Notes: generated from the letters alone by a model not told the origin. A stretch of DNA of 64,000 nt from Methylorubrum salsuginis (GCF_900114375.1 NZ_FOSV01000025.1:1-64000); one strand, 5' to 3'; shown: positions 7,605 through 16,168, counted from the stretch's first letter. Numbers and translations are program-made.

Positions 7605-10499
7605 TCACCGCTCCCCCGGGCCCTCCGGATCACCACGCCCGTTGCTCGCTTTCCTGCGTGTCGCACCCAACCTGGCTTCGCTCGGCGGGAGAGGCACCGG
7701 TCCGGCGAACGGCGGCACAGGCGAGGGTGTAGGCTTTGGCTTGTCCGGCCGCGCGCGTGCCTTCACAGCCTGTTCCAGCTCGGCCCACATCGCCGGTGTC
7801 GCTCGGTCGAACGCCCAGCAGCTGTCGGCCTCGTCGCGGAAGGCATGGGCCGCCGCGCGCCGGCCATAGCCGGTCCAGGCCCGACGGCCGATGCGCGGAA
7901 CACCCGGCGCACAGGCGGTAACGAGGGCAGCGACCGCGGCCTCGCTGTGCCCAGTGCTGCGCAGGCGGCGAGCGATGAGCGCGTCGACCCGCGAGGGATC
8001 GGGCCAACGACCCTGCCAGCGCGCGAGCAGGTCGGCGCGGTGAGCCCAGTACAGCGCCGCGTCGGCGTGCGGCGTGCCATCGTCCGGGTCGGCGCCGCGG
8101 CCGAGGCGCGAGCCCGGACCGAGCCCGAAACGCCGGGCAAACACAGCGACGAAGTGTGAGATGAGACGGCCCAGCCGCTCGCATGTCATCCCCGTCGCGG
8201 TCACGATCTGCGCGTAGATCCGGGGGGCGTGACGCTCGGCACCGGGCAGAGCGGTGCCTGGGCGCTCGGCCGCGTCGATGCGCAGGCCGAAGCGTGTGCG
8301 GCCAAGGCCGAGGCTGAGCCGGAGATGCTCGCGCGCCTCGGCCAGCGCAGCCTGTTCGAAGGGCCGGTTCCGGTTCGGTGCGGTGAGCACGACCTCGTGG
8401 CGCCCGTCCCGCCGGTCCAGCACCAGGGTTGGGGCGAAGCCCGCCGCCTGCAATCGGCCGACATCCTCGATTTGCAGCCCTGAGAGCACGACGTGATGCC
8501 GCTCGTCCGAGATTGGCGTCAGATAAATGGCACTGTCACTCCCAGCCGCCTGCTCCAGCGCCGACCAGCCGGCAGCGATCCCGACCATCGGTCGCGGCGT
8601 CAGTTGCACCAGCCGGTTGGGAACCGGTCGATGCCGTCCGTCCTGATCGGAGGACGCCGGTGAGCGGGTGCGCTCGGCCACGACCCGGTAGCGCTCGGCC
8701 TGCATCCCCGCGTCATAGAGCGCGAGCAGGCCGGACAGGTTCGAGCCGCTTGCTTCCGGCTGTCGCACCGGAGCGAGGCGCGGCAGCGGCTTGCCGATCC
8801 GCCGCGCCAGCGTGCGGGCGCTCGGGGCGGCGCGCGGGGCCGGGCCGACGACAGCGGCCTTCAGCAGAGGCGCGATGTTCAGTTCCGGGTAGGTCGCATC
8901 GTACGCCTCACGCGCCGCACCTGCCGCAGTCTGCGCCTGCCGGGCGACGGCGAACAGCGCCGGATCGATGCCGGGCGCGGCCCGCGGCGACGGAACTGCC
9001 GGTGCCCGGTGATGGCCCTGCGGCAGTGGCGGACCGTCACCTGCCGGGCCCGGCTGGAACGGGCGGAGACGCGCCTCCAACTTCGCTCGACTGGCCGCGC
9101 GGCAGGTCGAGGCCTTCAGCACGATCCCGTCGACGATGAACACCGCGCCCGAACCCTTTGCAGCGTAGGCGATGCCGTGTTCGGCGAGGTTCCTATGCAG
9201 GTCGGCCCACGAGCGGGACCGCTTCACGATCGGACCGGCGATCTCGATCACCCGCCGCGCGGCGCTCTCCTCGCCACGGTACACTTCGGCTCTCGCCGCT
9301 CCCGCCGGCAGGGCATCGCTCGGCTCCACGCTGCGCGCGAGCAGCGGCGCGGACGCTGCCGCGCGGTGGGCTTGCCGGGCGCTGACCGCCGCGACGAGGC
9401 GGGCGCGGGCCGCTTCCGGCGTCGGTGCCGAGACCGCGCGCAGCCGTTCGATGACCCGCTCGGCCCTGACCACGTCCGGATCGGCACCGGGATCGAGCTG
9501 CCGGGCCGCGGCGGCCCGAACACGCGCGGCGTGGCTCAGGCGGGCTTCGGCGAGTCGGCGGACTGCGCGGGCCTTGTCGTTGCCCGCACCAGCCTGTCGT
9601 AAGTTTCGTCGCACCGCGTCTGCAGCCTCTGCACCTGTGTCTCCAGCGTCTGCATCTCCAGACGCAGGGCCTGCATCTCCAGGCCATGCCCGTCCTGTCT
9701 GGTCCGGATCTCGCCAACGACCGCGAGCACCGTGCGGAGTAGATCGAGCACCTTCGCCTGCCGCTCGATCGTCAGCAGTTGCCCCTCCGAGATCGCCGCG
9801 AGCGGGTCCGCTTCCTCGTCGCGTTCCCGCAGCATCTTCAGGATCTCGCCCGTGTCCTGATGCGCCGCCGCGGCCTCGCAATGCGCGCCGAGCGCCTCCC
9901 GCGCCGCTCGCTCGACCCAGGGCATCGTCGGTGCCCCGCCCGCCGTGTGTCCGGTACCGGATGACATGCTGCTCTCCTGTTCGTTCCTCGAGGACCTCGT
10001 TGTGAGCGCCGGGCTCCCGTTGCCAGCCCTGTGCGTGCTCAATCCGAGCGACGGCGCGCCCGATCGCGTTGTGGAAGAAAGCGACCCGCGTCGGCCTGTC
10101 CGCATCCGGTGCGACGCGCGAGATCAGCGCGTGCAGGTGTTGGTTGCCGGATCCGCCGAGATGCAGGGTCCAAATCACTTGGTGACCGCGCAGGCCGGTC
10201 TCCTCGAGTAGGATCGCGAGTGCCTGTTCGATTTGGAGGACCGTCGGCTGCTCACCGGCCCGCCAGGACAGCACGATGTGCTCGATCGCGCCCCGGGCGC
10301 GGGGGGCGCCCATCGCGGTGGCGATCATCTCAGCGACCTGTCCCGTGCGTGTGTCGGCGATGAGATGGAGCTGGCCCTGGGCCAGGATATCGCCGCGCTC
10401 CGCCCCGCCTGCGCCGCCGTCGATGTACGCAGCCAACTGCGCCACTTGCCGGGCGACCGGCGCGCCGTCGCGGCGCCTGGGCATGCGCTTGCCGATCAC
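7605..10499 (-). CDS. mobA: Relaxase fused to RepB-primase-like domain (MobA/RepB type)
   Basis: A protein of about 964 residues. The N-terminal 190 residues are a PF03432-type relaxase: candidate nicking Tyr in LAAYIDGG, motif HIVLSW followed by GEQPT, then the metal-binding HLHALIS preceded by GNQ. Such enzymes nick oriT and lead the strand into the recipient. Residues about 190-330 are Arg/Gly/Ala/Asp-rich and low in complexity; they overlap a gene in another frame. The C-terminal half includes AIYLTPISDERHH followed by LVLDRRDGRHEVVL, resembling plasmid RepB-family primase domains, and a basic Pro-rich tail. The start is the GTG at 10499, overlapping the mobC stop as GTGA; the frame continues to 10994 but upstream codons look non-coding. 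The primase assignment is moderate. Confidence 0.78.
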   Translation of the reverse strand: MIGKRMPRRRDGAPVARQVAQLAAYIDGGAGGAERGDILAQGQLHLIADTRTGQVAEMIATAMGAPRARGAIEHIVLSWRAGEQPTVLQIEQALAILLEETGLRGHQVIWTLHLGGSGNQHLHALISRVAPDADRPTRVAFFHNAIGRAVARIEHAQGWQREPGAHNEVLEERTGEQHVIRYRTHGGRGTDDALGRASGAGGARRALRGRGGASGHGRDPEDAAGTRRGSGPARGDLGGATADDRAAGEGARSTPHGARGRWRDPDQTGRAWPGDAGPASGDADAGDTGAEAADAVRRNLRQAGAGNDKARAVRRLAEARLSHAARVRAAAARQLDPGADPDVVRAERVIERLRAVSAPTPEAARARLVAAVSARQAHRAAASAPLLARSVEPSDALPAGAARAEVYRGEESAARRVIEIAGPIVKRSRSWADLHRNLAEHGIAYAAKGSGAVFIVDGIVLKASTCRAASRAKLEARLRPFQPGPAGDGPPLPQGHHRAPAVPSPRAAPGIDPALFAVARQAQTAAGAAREAYDATYPELNIAPLLKAAVVGPAPRAAPSARTLARRIGKPLPRLAPVRQPEASGSNLSGLLALYDAGMQAERYRVVAERTRSPASSDQDGRHRPVPNRLVQLTPRPMVGIAAGWSALEQAAGSDSAIYLTPISDERHHVVLSGLQIEDVGRLQAAGFAPTLVLDRRDGRHEVVLTAPNRNRPFEQAALAEAREHLRLSLGLGRTRFGLRIDAAERPGTALPGAERHAPRIYAQIVTATGMTCERLGRLISHFVAVFARRFGLGPGSRLGRGADPDDGTPHADAALYWAHRADLLARWQGRWPDPSRVDALIARRLRSTGHSEAAVAALVTACAPGVPRIGRRAWTGYGRRAAAHAFRDEADSCWAFDRATPAMWAELEQAVKARARPDKPKPTPSPVPPFAGPVPLPPSEARLGATRRKASNGRGDPEGPGER
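9536..9967 (-). CDS. MobB-like coiled-coil protein nested inside the relaxase gene
   Basis: A 143-residue protein read in a different frame, entirely within the relaxase gene. AGGAG is placed six bases before its ATG, a near-ideal ribosome-binding site. The sequence looks genuinely coding: an amphipathic N-terminal helix (PWVERAAREAL), a heptad-rich coiled coil (about 60-125, with LRLEMQTLETQVQRLQ) and a basic Pro-rich end. The relaxase frame opposite it is low-complexity, as expected when this frame carries the constraint. IncQ plasmid RSF1010 and ColE1-type plasmids also carry mobB inside mobA in another frame, and RSF1010 MobB is of similar length. Homology to MobB is not shown; the parallel is positional. 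Confidence 0.66.
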   Translation of the reverse strand: MSSGTGHTAGGAPTMPWVERAAREALGAHCEAAAAHQDTGEILKMLRERDEEADPLAAISEGQLLTIERQAKVLDLLRTVLAVVGEIRTRQDGHGLEMQALRLEMQTLETQVQRLQTRCDETYDRLVRATTRPAQSADSPKPA

Positions 10500-10804
10500 G
10501 ACGGCGCGGCCAGATGCGCGATGGCGGAGCGGATGTCCTGCAGCGCGCGACAGCCGCTCTCGGCCATGCCGGGCGTTCGGATGCCAAGCTTGGCCAACCC
10601 GCCGAGGCGGCGCAACTCGCGGATCAGCCCTGCATCGACCTGCGCGGTGATATGGAGCCCGAGCAGTCTGCGCCGGGTGAGCGCGGCGAGCGTGAGACCC
10701 GCGGCCTCGGCCTCGCCGAGCAGGCGCTCGTACTCTTCGGGGGTGAGCCGGATCCCGACCTGTCTGGTCAGGATGCGCGTCTCGGTTCCGCGTCGGCCGG
10801 ACAT
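10496..10804 (-). CDS. mobC: MobC-like relaxosome accessory protein
   Basis: A 102-residue protein with RQVGIRLTPEEYERL followed by an AAGLTLAALTRRRLLG helix, the ribbon-helix-helix-like DNA-binding layout of MobC/TraJ-type relaxosome proteins. Helical text follows that ends in a region with RSAIAHL. These proteins bind oriT and help the relaxase to melt and nick DNA. AAGGA lies about nine bases before the ATG. The stop overlaps the GTG start of the relaxase (GTGA), so the two are coupled. It is the first gene of the minus-strand mobilisation operon. Confidence 0.75.
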   Translation of the reverse strand: MSGRRGTETRILTRQVGIRLTPEEYERLLGEAEAAGLTLAALTRRRLLGLHITAQVDAGLIRELRRLGGLAKLGIRTPGMAESGCRALQDIRSAIAHLAAPS

Positions 10805-11395
10805 CGCGGCGGTCCTTTCCGGGGGGCTTCTGGGTCGGGGGTTCGGGGGCTCGCCCCGACAGGTGAGCGGGTGTGAGAAGCGTCAGCGCCGAACGGCGGC
10901 GTCTCGTTGCGGTCCGCGCCCGGCTTGGCCGGCGCGGATAGCAAAGAGCATCCTGCCCGCTTCGTTCTCCTCGGGATCGTCCTTCCGGGAGCACCCGCTC
11001 GCGAACGCCTGAGCGCTGGCAAGGCGCGCGGAACTGGTCACCGCGCGCCGGAACAGGTTGGCGACGCTTCCTCGCACCCCATGCGCAACGGGTCCGGGAG
11101 CGGCTGAGATTCGACGGGACGACATGTGGGAGGCTTCACTCCGGGACCGCTCATCCGCACGACCTGCAACAGATCGCTTGAGCACCCAGACAACACAGCC
11201 GATGACACGTGGCGTGTCAAACGGCTGTACTGACTTTACCTCGCGAATCGAGCGCGAAAACGCACATTGCAAGCATATCTATGGGCATTGTTTGCAGTCA
11301 TCCACTTGGCAAGTCTTTGCTCAAGCGTGACCATGTGCGTGTCGGGTTCGGAACCGCCGCCCGACCCGATCCCACGCCAACCCGTGAGACATGCG
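10805..11395. other. Divergent intergenic region, likely oriT and promoters
   Basis: Around 590 bases between mobC (minus) and the plus-strand gene at 11396. It has G-rich and C-rich stretches around 10820-10860 and lower GC near 11200-11330. In mobilisable plasmids oriT normally lies immediately beside mobC, so it is the best place for it here. Open frames in it look like chance. The exact nick site cannot be read from sequence alone. Confidence 0.4.
10834..10860. repeat. Inverted repeat upstream of mobC (oriT candidate)
   Basis: GTCGGGG at 10834-10840 is repeated inverted as CCCCGAC at 10854-10860, with a 13-base loop. It lies 30 bases upstream of the mobC start, where relaxosome binding sites are usually found. 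It could equally be a regulatory hairpin. Confidence 0.35.
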
Positions 11396-12193
11396 ATGAC
11401 CAAAGTCCGAACCAGGCCGATGCCGATCCTGCCCAGCGAGATGGACGCAAACCGCTCGGCCCTGGCCGCGATGAAGCAGGAGACACCGCTGCCGCCACCG
11501 GAGCGAATGACCACGGCCAAAGCGGTGGCCGAACTCGCGCCCGAGATCCGGGCGCTGCTCAAGGCGGGGCATTCGCTCGACGAAATCGCCAAGCGCCTGC
11601 GCTTCGGCGGACGCGCGCTGAGCGGGCAGCAGCTGCAGCGCTACCTCAGCCGCTGCCAGACGCGCGCGGCCAAGAAGAAGAGCGAAGTCAAGACAAGCGC
11701 GACGCCGCCCACGCCCCGGGGTGCGACAGCAGCCCAGACGCCGGATGCACCGACGGTCGGTCCGTCGAGCCGTGGTGTGAGCGTGCAGACGAACCTGCCA
11801 TCACGGAGCACGTCCGCGCCCGCGACGGCGGCGGTCGGCTCGGGTGCAGACGGTCATGTCCCCGTCACGGCAGCCCCGTCGTCGACCTTACCGCGGACCG
11901 TGCCCGTGGGCGGCACATCGCCTGGTCCGGTCTCCGGCGCGACAAACCTTCCGACGGATGCCAGTCTGGCTCTGGCGAAGCCGCAGAGCACGGCCTCGCC
12001 CGCGACCGACGGCCGGTCGGTCGCGGAGGCACAGAGACGGTCCATCGACATGCTGACGCGGACCGCACCCCCAAGCGCGAAGGTCGATCGTCCGCATGAG
12101 CCGAACATCACCTGGCGTGGAATGGGTACGACGACACCGTCGCCAGACGATCCTCAGGCCCAGGCGCGGCCTGAGCCCGGCAAACTGCTCTGA
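11396..12193 (+). CDS. Hypothetical protein with short helical DNA-binding-like domain and disordered tail
   Basis: About 265 residues from the ATG at 11396; an ATG at 11267 in frame would add 43 unconvincing residues. Residues about 35-90 include AELAPEIRALLKAGHSLDEI and GGRALSGQQLQRYLSR, a helical pattern seen in plasmid proteins that act like winged-helix or helix-turn-helix modules. The remainder is a Pro, Ser, Thr, Ala-rich disordered tail. It is divergent from mobC and ends at a strong hairpin. A role in transfer or plasmid control is a guess from location only. Confidence 0.5.
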   Translation: MTKVRTRPMPILPSEMDANRSALAAMKQETPLPPPERMTTAKAVAELAPEIRALLKAGHSLDEIAKRLRFGGRALSGQQLQRYLSRCQTRAAKKKSEVKTSATPPTPRGATAAQTPDAPTVGPSSRGVSVQTNLPSRSTSAPATAAVGSGADGHVPVTAAPSSTLPRTVPVGGTSPGPVSGATNLPTDASLALAKPQSTASPATDGRSVAEAQRRSIDMLTRTAPPSAKVDRPHEPNITWRGMGTTTPSPDDPQAQARPEPGKLL

Positions 12194-12213
12194 GCGCCCG
12201 CCTGACCGTCACT

Positions 12214-12242
12214 CTGCCCACGGCACGACCTGCCGCGGGCAG
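12214..12242 (+). terminator. Hairpin after the 11396-12193 gene
   Basis: Left arm CTGCCCACGGCA (12214-12225), loop CGACC, right arm TGCCGCGGGCAG (12231-12242): 11 of 12 positions pair. There is no T run, so it may be a weak intrinsic terminator or an RNA-stability hairpin. Confidence 0.5.
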
Positions 12243-12493
12243 ATCTGCTGTCGGTGCCAGCGGCGCCGCCGATGCCGATAAAACAACGGCTCTGGCATCA
12301 CGACGACGGACGTGCGACAGCTCGGCCATGATGTGTATCGCCGCAACACCCTGCGCTGTCTGGTGGTGCTCCCTCTGAGGAGTGGCACGACACGTCATCT
12401 CACGAGGACGAACCCTGCCGCCGTTGTCCGGCAGGCCTGTTCTCAATCCCGACAGCTTTCCCGACGCGGCGGCTTCCATCCGGAGAACCGCCT

Positions 12494-13300
12494 GTGTTTG
12501 ACATCCCCGCCGACCCGCGTCCCGTCGTCCTGACGGGCGATCGCCCGTCCGGACCGCTCCATCTCGGTCACTTCTGCGGCAGCCTATGCAACCACGTCAC
12601 CCTCCAGCACGGTCACGACGCGTTCGTGCTGATCGCCGACGCGCAGGCGCTCACCGACAACGCCGACGATCCCGGGCGCATCACGAGACACGTCATCGAC
12701 CTCGCCCTGGACGATCACGCCGTCGGGATCGATCCGAACCTCACCACGATCTGCGTGCAGTCGGCCATGCCGGCCCTCTGCGAGCTGACGCAGCTCTTCC
12801 TCAACCTCGTCACCGTGGCGCGACTCGAGCGCAATCCAACGATCAAGGAGGAGATCCAGGCGCGCGGCTTCGGGCGCGACATCCCCGCCGGCTTCCTGTG
12901 CTACCTCGTGGCCCAGGCCGCCGACATCGCCGCGTTCCGGGCCACCCTTGTGCCGGCGGGCGCCGATCCCGACCACCTGCGCGTCAGCGATCCCGGCCGG
13001 GTGGAGGGCAACGTGGTGTTCACCTATCTCGACGCGTTCGACCCCGATCGCGACACGGTTGCCGAGATGAAGGCACACTATCGTCGCGGCGGTCTCGGCG
13101 ACACGGTGGTGAAGCGGCGCCCGGAGACCGTGCTGCTCGATCTGCTCGCGCCGATCCGTGCGCGCCGCACTGCCCGGGCGCATCGCCCGGACGATGTCCA
13201 CGACATCCTGCGGGACGGCACCCGCCACGCCCGCGGCGTCACACAGGCGACGCTCGACACCGTCAAGGACGCGCTCGGTCTGTACCGCCTGGCACCGTAG
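12494..13300 (+). CDS. Tryptophanyl-tRNA synthetase paralogue lacking the KMSKS segment
   Basis: A 268-residue protein clearly derived from TrpRS. It has GDRPSGPLHLGH with the HIGH-type HLGH at 23-26, then LIADAQALTDNADDP, VQSAMPALCELT and GFGRDIPAGFLCYLVAQAADI. At residues 156-160 it jumps from VPAGAD directly to PDHLRVSDPG. Bacterial TrpRS of this type has about 80 further residues between those points, including the rest of the Trp site and the KMSKS loop. The frame is preserved across the gap and the C terminus is normal. GTG start, GGAGA seven bases upstream. Charging activity is very unlikely. It may be a decaying copy, or a regulatory or inhibitory paralogue. The housekeeping trpS is presumably elsewhere. 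Confidence 0.85.
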   Translation: MFDIPADPRPVVLTGDRPSGPLHLGHFCGSLCNHVTLQHGHDAFVLIADAQALTDNADDPGRITRHVIDLALDDHAVGIDPNLTTICVQSAMPALCELTQLFLNLVTVARLERNPTIKEEIQARGFGRDIPAGFLCYLVAQAADIAAFRATLVPAGADPDHLRVSDPGRVEGNVVFTYLDAFDPDRDTVAEMKAHYRRGGLGDTVVKRRPETVLLDLLAPIRARRTARAHRPDDVHDILRDGTRHARGVTQATLDTVKDALGLYRLAP

Positions 13301-13838
13301 CGGCGTCGCGCCAGCCGGCGACCGTCCGAAGCCGCTTCCGGGTACGACGGGTCGGCACCGTTCGCCGGTCCATTGCCCCGTCGCTCGCCGCGCTGCCGGC
13401 CGGGAACCCGGCGAACCGTCTGCGATGCACCGGGTCCGCCGCGCTCAGCGCAGGAACTGGAGGATGCCCTGGTTGGCTTGGTTGGCCAGCGATAACGCCG
13501 AGATCGCCAGCGACTGTCGCGTCGACACCGCAGCCTCTCGGAAGTACGAAGCTGGCTGCACCGCCAGGATCAATCTGCCCAAGCCGGCAAGCTTGGAGCC
13601 GCCTGTACCGCCGGGCAGGCCCTTTACCATTATGGTGTAGGTCGAGAGCGGGACGGGTCGAGATGCGTCTCGCCGCGATCTATCCGATCGATGGGCAGTG
13701 GCGGCATTCAACGCGGTCGAGGGAGCGTACCCGCACAACGAGATCACCCTGCGCCAAGGCATCCGGATCGTCCGTAAGCGGGACCGGCCGGGCCGATAAC
13801 GGAGTCTGCACGTCAAAAAAACAGAGGGTAACTTTAGA
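13301..13838. other. Intergenic with a flagellin remnant
   Basis: 538 bases between the TrpRS-like gene and the AT-richer operon. Apart from the flagellin tail at 13445-13534 I recognise nothing. The stretch 13800-13835 contains an A-rich run (AAAAAAACAGAGGG-type) just before the next gene and may hold its promoter or ribosome-binding site. Confidence 0.4.
13445..13534 (-). pseudogene. C-terminal tail of a flagellin gene
   Basis: The minus strand encodes STRQSLAISALSLANQ followed by ANQGILQFLR and a stop, the highly conserved C-terminal D0 helix of alphaproteobacterial flagellins. The upstream codons (toward 13600) no longer match flagellin, and no N-terminal part exists nearby. This is a 3' scrap left by recombination, not a gene. 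Confidence 0.75.
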
Positions 13839-15170
13839 TTGGGCACCTCTGTCGTCGCGCTAAAGTTGAGCCTCTCATATGGTCCGCTGATGAACGGCAC
13901 TCTTGCACTCTGGTACGAAAGCAATGATGCGGTACCGCAGCCGGGGGGCGCTGCACCTCCGTCAGCGCCCGATATGGCTGAGCCAACGTTACCGGATGGG
14001 GGTGGGTCGTCAGTGATCTGCGGAGCCACGGTTTCATTGCCGGGAACCGCCGAGTGTCGGCCAGCAACAACGCAGCCACGCTTAAGGCTCCATATCAACC
14101 TTTGGCGCGACTTGGACAAAAAATTCAATTTTCTCGACGTTGGGCTGCTCCTGACCGACGTTGAGAAGATCGATCGTATCTATCTCTATCTCCCAACGCA
14201 CATCAATGCGAAAGATGTATTTGACCTTAGCGGGGCGCTGAAGGACGTCGAGACTTTGAACGCCGTTTTCAATGAAGTTTCTGCATTAGTTCGCGACAAA
14301 GATAGATATTTTGTGGTCGCCGCAAAACCGGAGAAACTTCGAGCAATCTACAAAATCAATGTAGCTCAGGACATATCGATCGACCCGGTCAACGTTCCGG
14401 GCAAATCCAACGGTACTATCATAGCTCTAAATAATTGTCTATGCACAGATATTGTAGAGGCAGACAAATTACATAAAGAGCACTATGTCAGGATCCGAAT
14501 ATTTTTAGAGGGTCCGGCTCAGAACTTATTTTCAACGGAGGATCGGGCAGCCAGTGTTGGGCTCGCACTCACGCAGGACATTCTAGAGACTACCGAATTT
14601 CGACTGAACGAGCGCAGAAGTTTCCCGCCGGATGTATTGCAACGTACGGCCGACGGTCAATTCTTTCTTGAGTCAGTCCACTATTTCTTGATACGCAGTC
14701 GAGATTATCAGCTAAGTAGTCAGCACCAAAATTTCCGAAAGGTCCGTCGTCTCGAGGACGAAATATGGTCGAGCTATCTCAGTGTTGGGAAGCCGGCGCC
14801 GCGAACGCATAATCGCTCGGCAGACGGGATGACTATCTATCAGTGGCGCGAACTTGCCGGAGGAGAAAAATCTATCGACGATTTCATCGCGTATGCGAGT
14901 TTCCGCACTGGCAAGCCACGGATCTGGACCTACTTCATCGCGATTCTCGCTATAGGCGGGATAGGCTCAGCGATTCTCAATGTCGTCCTATCAGGGCTCG
15001 CTCGCAGCTTCCGCGCTGCCGGTTTCGATCAGCCGAGCCCTGGTTATGCGAACCTGTATGCCGGATTGTTGCTCACTGTCTTCGCCCTAGCGCCGATGGC
15101 GGTGGCTGGGATCAGCCGGGCGTGGAAAAGAAGGCAAATGCGGGAGCCGCAGCCCTTTCAGCCGCGGTGA
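13839..15170 (+). CDS. Unknown protein with two C-terminal membrane helices
   Basis: About 443 residues from a TTG at 13839, or 427 from the ATG at 13888; neither start has a convincing ribosome-binding site. Residues 80-330 form a soluble alpha/beta-looking region with no motif I recognise (RLHINLWRDLDKKFNFLD, IYLYLPTHI, RRLEDEIWSSYL). Two hydrophobic segments follow near 360-385 and 400-425 with a short loop, then a basic C terminus. Most of the protein would therefore lie in the cytoplasm, anchored by a C-terminal hairpin. Base composition here is visibly richer in A and T than in flanking genes. It ends 10 bp before the acetyltransferase gene and so is probably the first gene of that operon. 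Unassigned; possible sensor or effector of the cargo system. Confidence 0.6.
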   Translation: MGTSVVALKLSLSYGPLMNGTLALWYESNDAVPQPGGAAPPSAPDMAEPTLPDGGGSSVICGATVSLPGTAECRPATTQPRLRLHINLWRDLDKKFNFLDVGLLLTDVEKIDRIYLYLPTHINAKDVFDLSGALKDVETLNAVFNEVSALVRDKDRYFVVAAKPEKLRAIYKINVAQDISIDPVNVPGKSNGTIIALNNCLCTDIVEADKLHKEHYVRIRIFLEGPAQNLFSTEDRAASVGLALTQDILETTEFRLNERRSFPPDVLQRTADGQFFLESVHYFLIRSRDYQLSSQHQNFRKVRRLEDEIWSSYLSVGKPAPRTHNRSADGMTIYQWRELAGGEKSIDDFIAYASFRTGKPRIWTYFIAILAIGGIGSAILNVVLSGLARSFRAAGFDQPSPGYANLYAGLLLTVFALAPMAVAGISRAWKRRQMREPQPFQPR

Positions 15171-15179
15171 GGGTCCACT

Positions 15180-15701
15180 ATGATTCTAGGGATGCCGATG
15201 CCGTTGACAACCAATGCCTCGTCCCTGCACGCAGGCCTAATCGATACCGCCGCCGGCTCCCTCGTCAGAGATGCGGAGCAGTTGTGGCCGACCCTGTCGC
15301 GCCTCGAGGGCACCTACCCAGGCTTCACATCCTGGTACTGGAACAAGGTCGTGTCTGGCCTCTCACGCGGCACTCGGCACTTATTCTGGGAGGGCAGCCT
15401 CGACGCGCCGTCTGCGGTCGCGATTCTCAAGCGGGAAGGCGGCGAGTCGAAGATCTGCACGGCCTGGGTGGCGGAGTCCGAGCGCGGACGTAGTCTTGGA
15501 CGCCGACTCCTCGAGGAATCGATCGAGTGGCTTGGCGAGGCTCGCCCGCTCTTCACCGTACCGGCCGAGCGCTATGCGGAGTTCGAGCCATTGACGCGGA
15601 GACTAGGCTTTGTCGAGACGACCCGCATAGATTCCCTTTACCGGCCAGGGGTAGTTGAGCACGTGTTCAACGGTTCGCTCACTCCCTCCCTCAACACGTG
15701 A
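15180..15701 (+). CDS. GNAT-family N-acetyltransferase
   Basis: A 173-residue acetyltransferase. The acetyl-CoA-binding motif A is seen in ICTAWVAESERGRSLGRRLL (the R-G-R-S-L-G loop and following helix), and the GNAT end motif in FEPLTRRLGFVET. The N-terminal half carries TYPGFTSWYWNKV, typical of substrate-binding helices, but the substrate cannot be read. It starts 10 bp after the membrane-tail gene and its stop overlaps the next start as GTGA. A coupled operon with ASCH and PIN proteins suggests that it acts on a nucleic acid, tRNA or protein partner within that system (inference). Confidence 0.78.
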   Translation: MILGMPMPLTTNASSLHAGLIDTAAGSLVRDAEQLWPTLSRLEGTYPGFTSWYWNKVVSGLSRGTRHLFWEGSLDAPSAVAILKREGGESKICTAWVAESERGRSLGRRLLEESIEWLGEARPLFTVPAERYAEFEPLTRRLGFVETTRIDSLYRPGVVEHVFNGSLTPSLNT

Positions 15702-16168
15702 AAATGCCGCCGAGACAGGAGTCGTTATTTCCCTCGGAGGTTTGCGAGCGGCCGACGTTTCTATTCAGCATTCACAACCAATATGCAGAGCTGATCCTCA
15801 ACGGGAAGAAAGACGTCGAGTTACGTCGACGTTTTGGACCACACGGATCGGGCTGCAAGATGCTGATCTATGCAACGCAGCCAATCGCCGCGGTCGTCGG
15901 CTACACGCAAATCGAGAATGTCGATCGCCTCCCGATAGTGGAGTTGTGGAACAGATACGGTGAACGCGCGTCCATCACCAAGGTCGACTTCATGCGCTAC
16001 TTCGACGGCGTCGATGAAGGGTGCGCGATATTGCTGACGCGACCCAAGAGGTATGCCGCGCCGATCCGGCTGGATGAGATGCGGTCAACGCACGGCCTAA
16101 ACGCACCGCAATCATACGTTGTCCTGCGGGAGGCCCACCGTGACCTCATCGACCATGAGCAGGGTTAG
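15698..16168 (+). CDS. ASCH-domain protein
   Basis: A 156-residue protein whose core FSIHNQYAELILNGKK followed by VELRRRF is the hallmark opening of ASCH (PUA-like) domains. GCKMLIYATQPI, VVGYTQI and a C-terminal SYVVLRE strand then complete the beta barrel. ASCH and related EVE domains bind RNA or modified bases. The start is GTG at 15698, overlapping the GNAT stop. The 3' end overlaps the PIN fusion gene by 14 bp. It may be the nucleic-acid reader of the operon (inference). Confidence 0.78.
   Translation: MKMPPRQESLFPSEVCERPTFLFSIHNQYAELILNGKKDVELRRRFGPHGSGCKMLIYATQPIAAVVGYTQIENVDRLPIVELWNRYGERASITKVDFMRYFDGVDEGCAILLTRPKRYAAPIRLDEMRSTHGLNAPQSYVVLREAHRDLIDHEQG

Noticed and set aside
10500..10994. 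Extension of the relaxase frame upstream of 10499
   Set aside because: Overlaps mobC and beyond with Arg/Pro/His-rich text; a GTGA junction with mobC gives a better start.
12586..13863. 425-residue plus frame overlapping the TrpRS-like gene
   Set aside because: Arg/Pro/Ser-rich alternative frame of the synthetase followed by unrelated DNA.
13535..14128. Upstream extension of the flagellin tail on the minus strand
   Set aside because: The open frame continues but no longer resembles flagellin and runs antisense to the start of the AT-richer operon.
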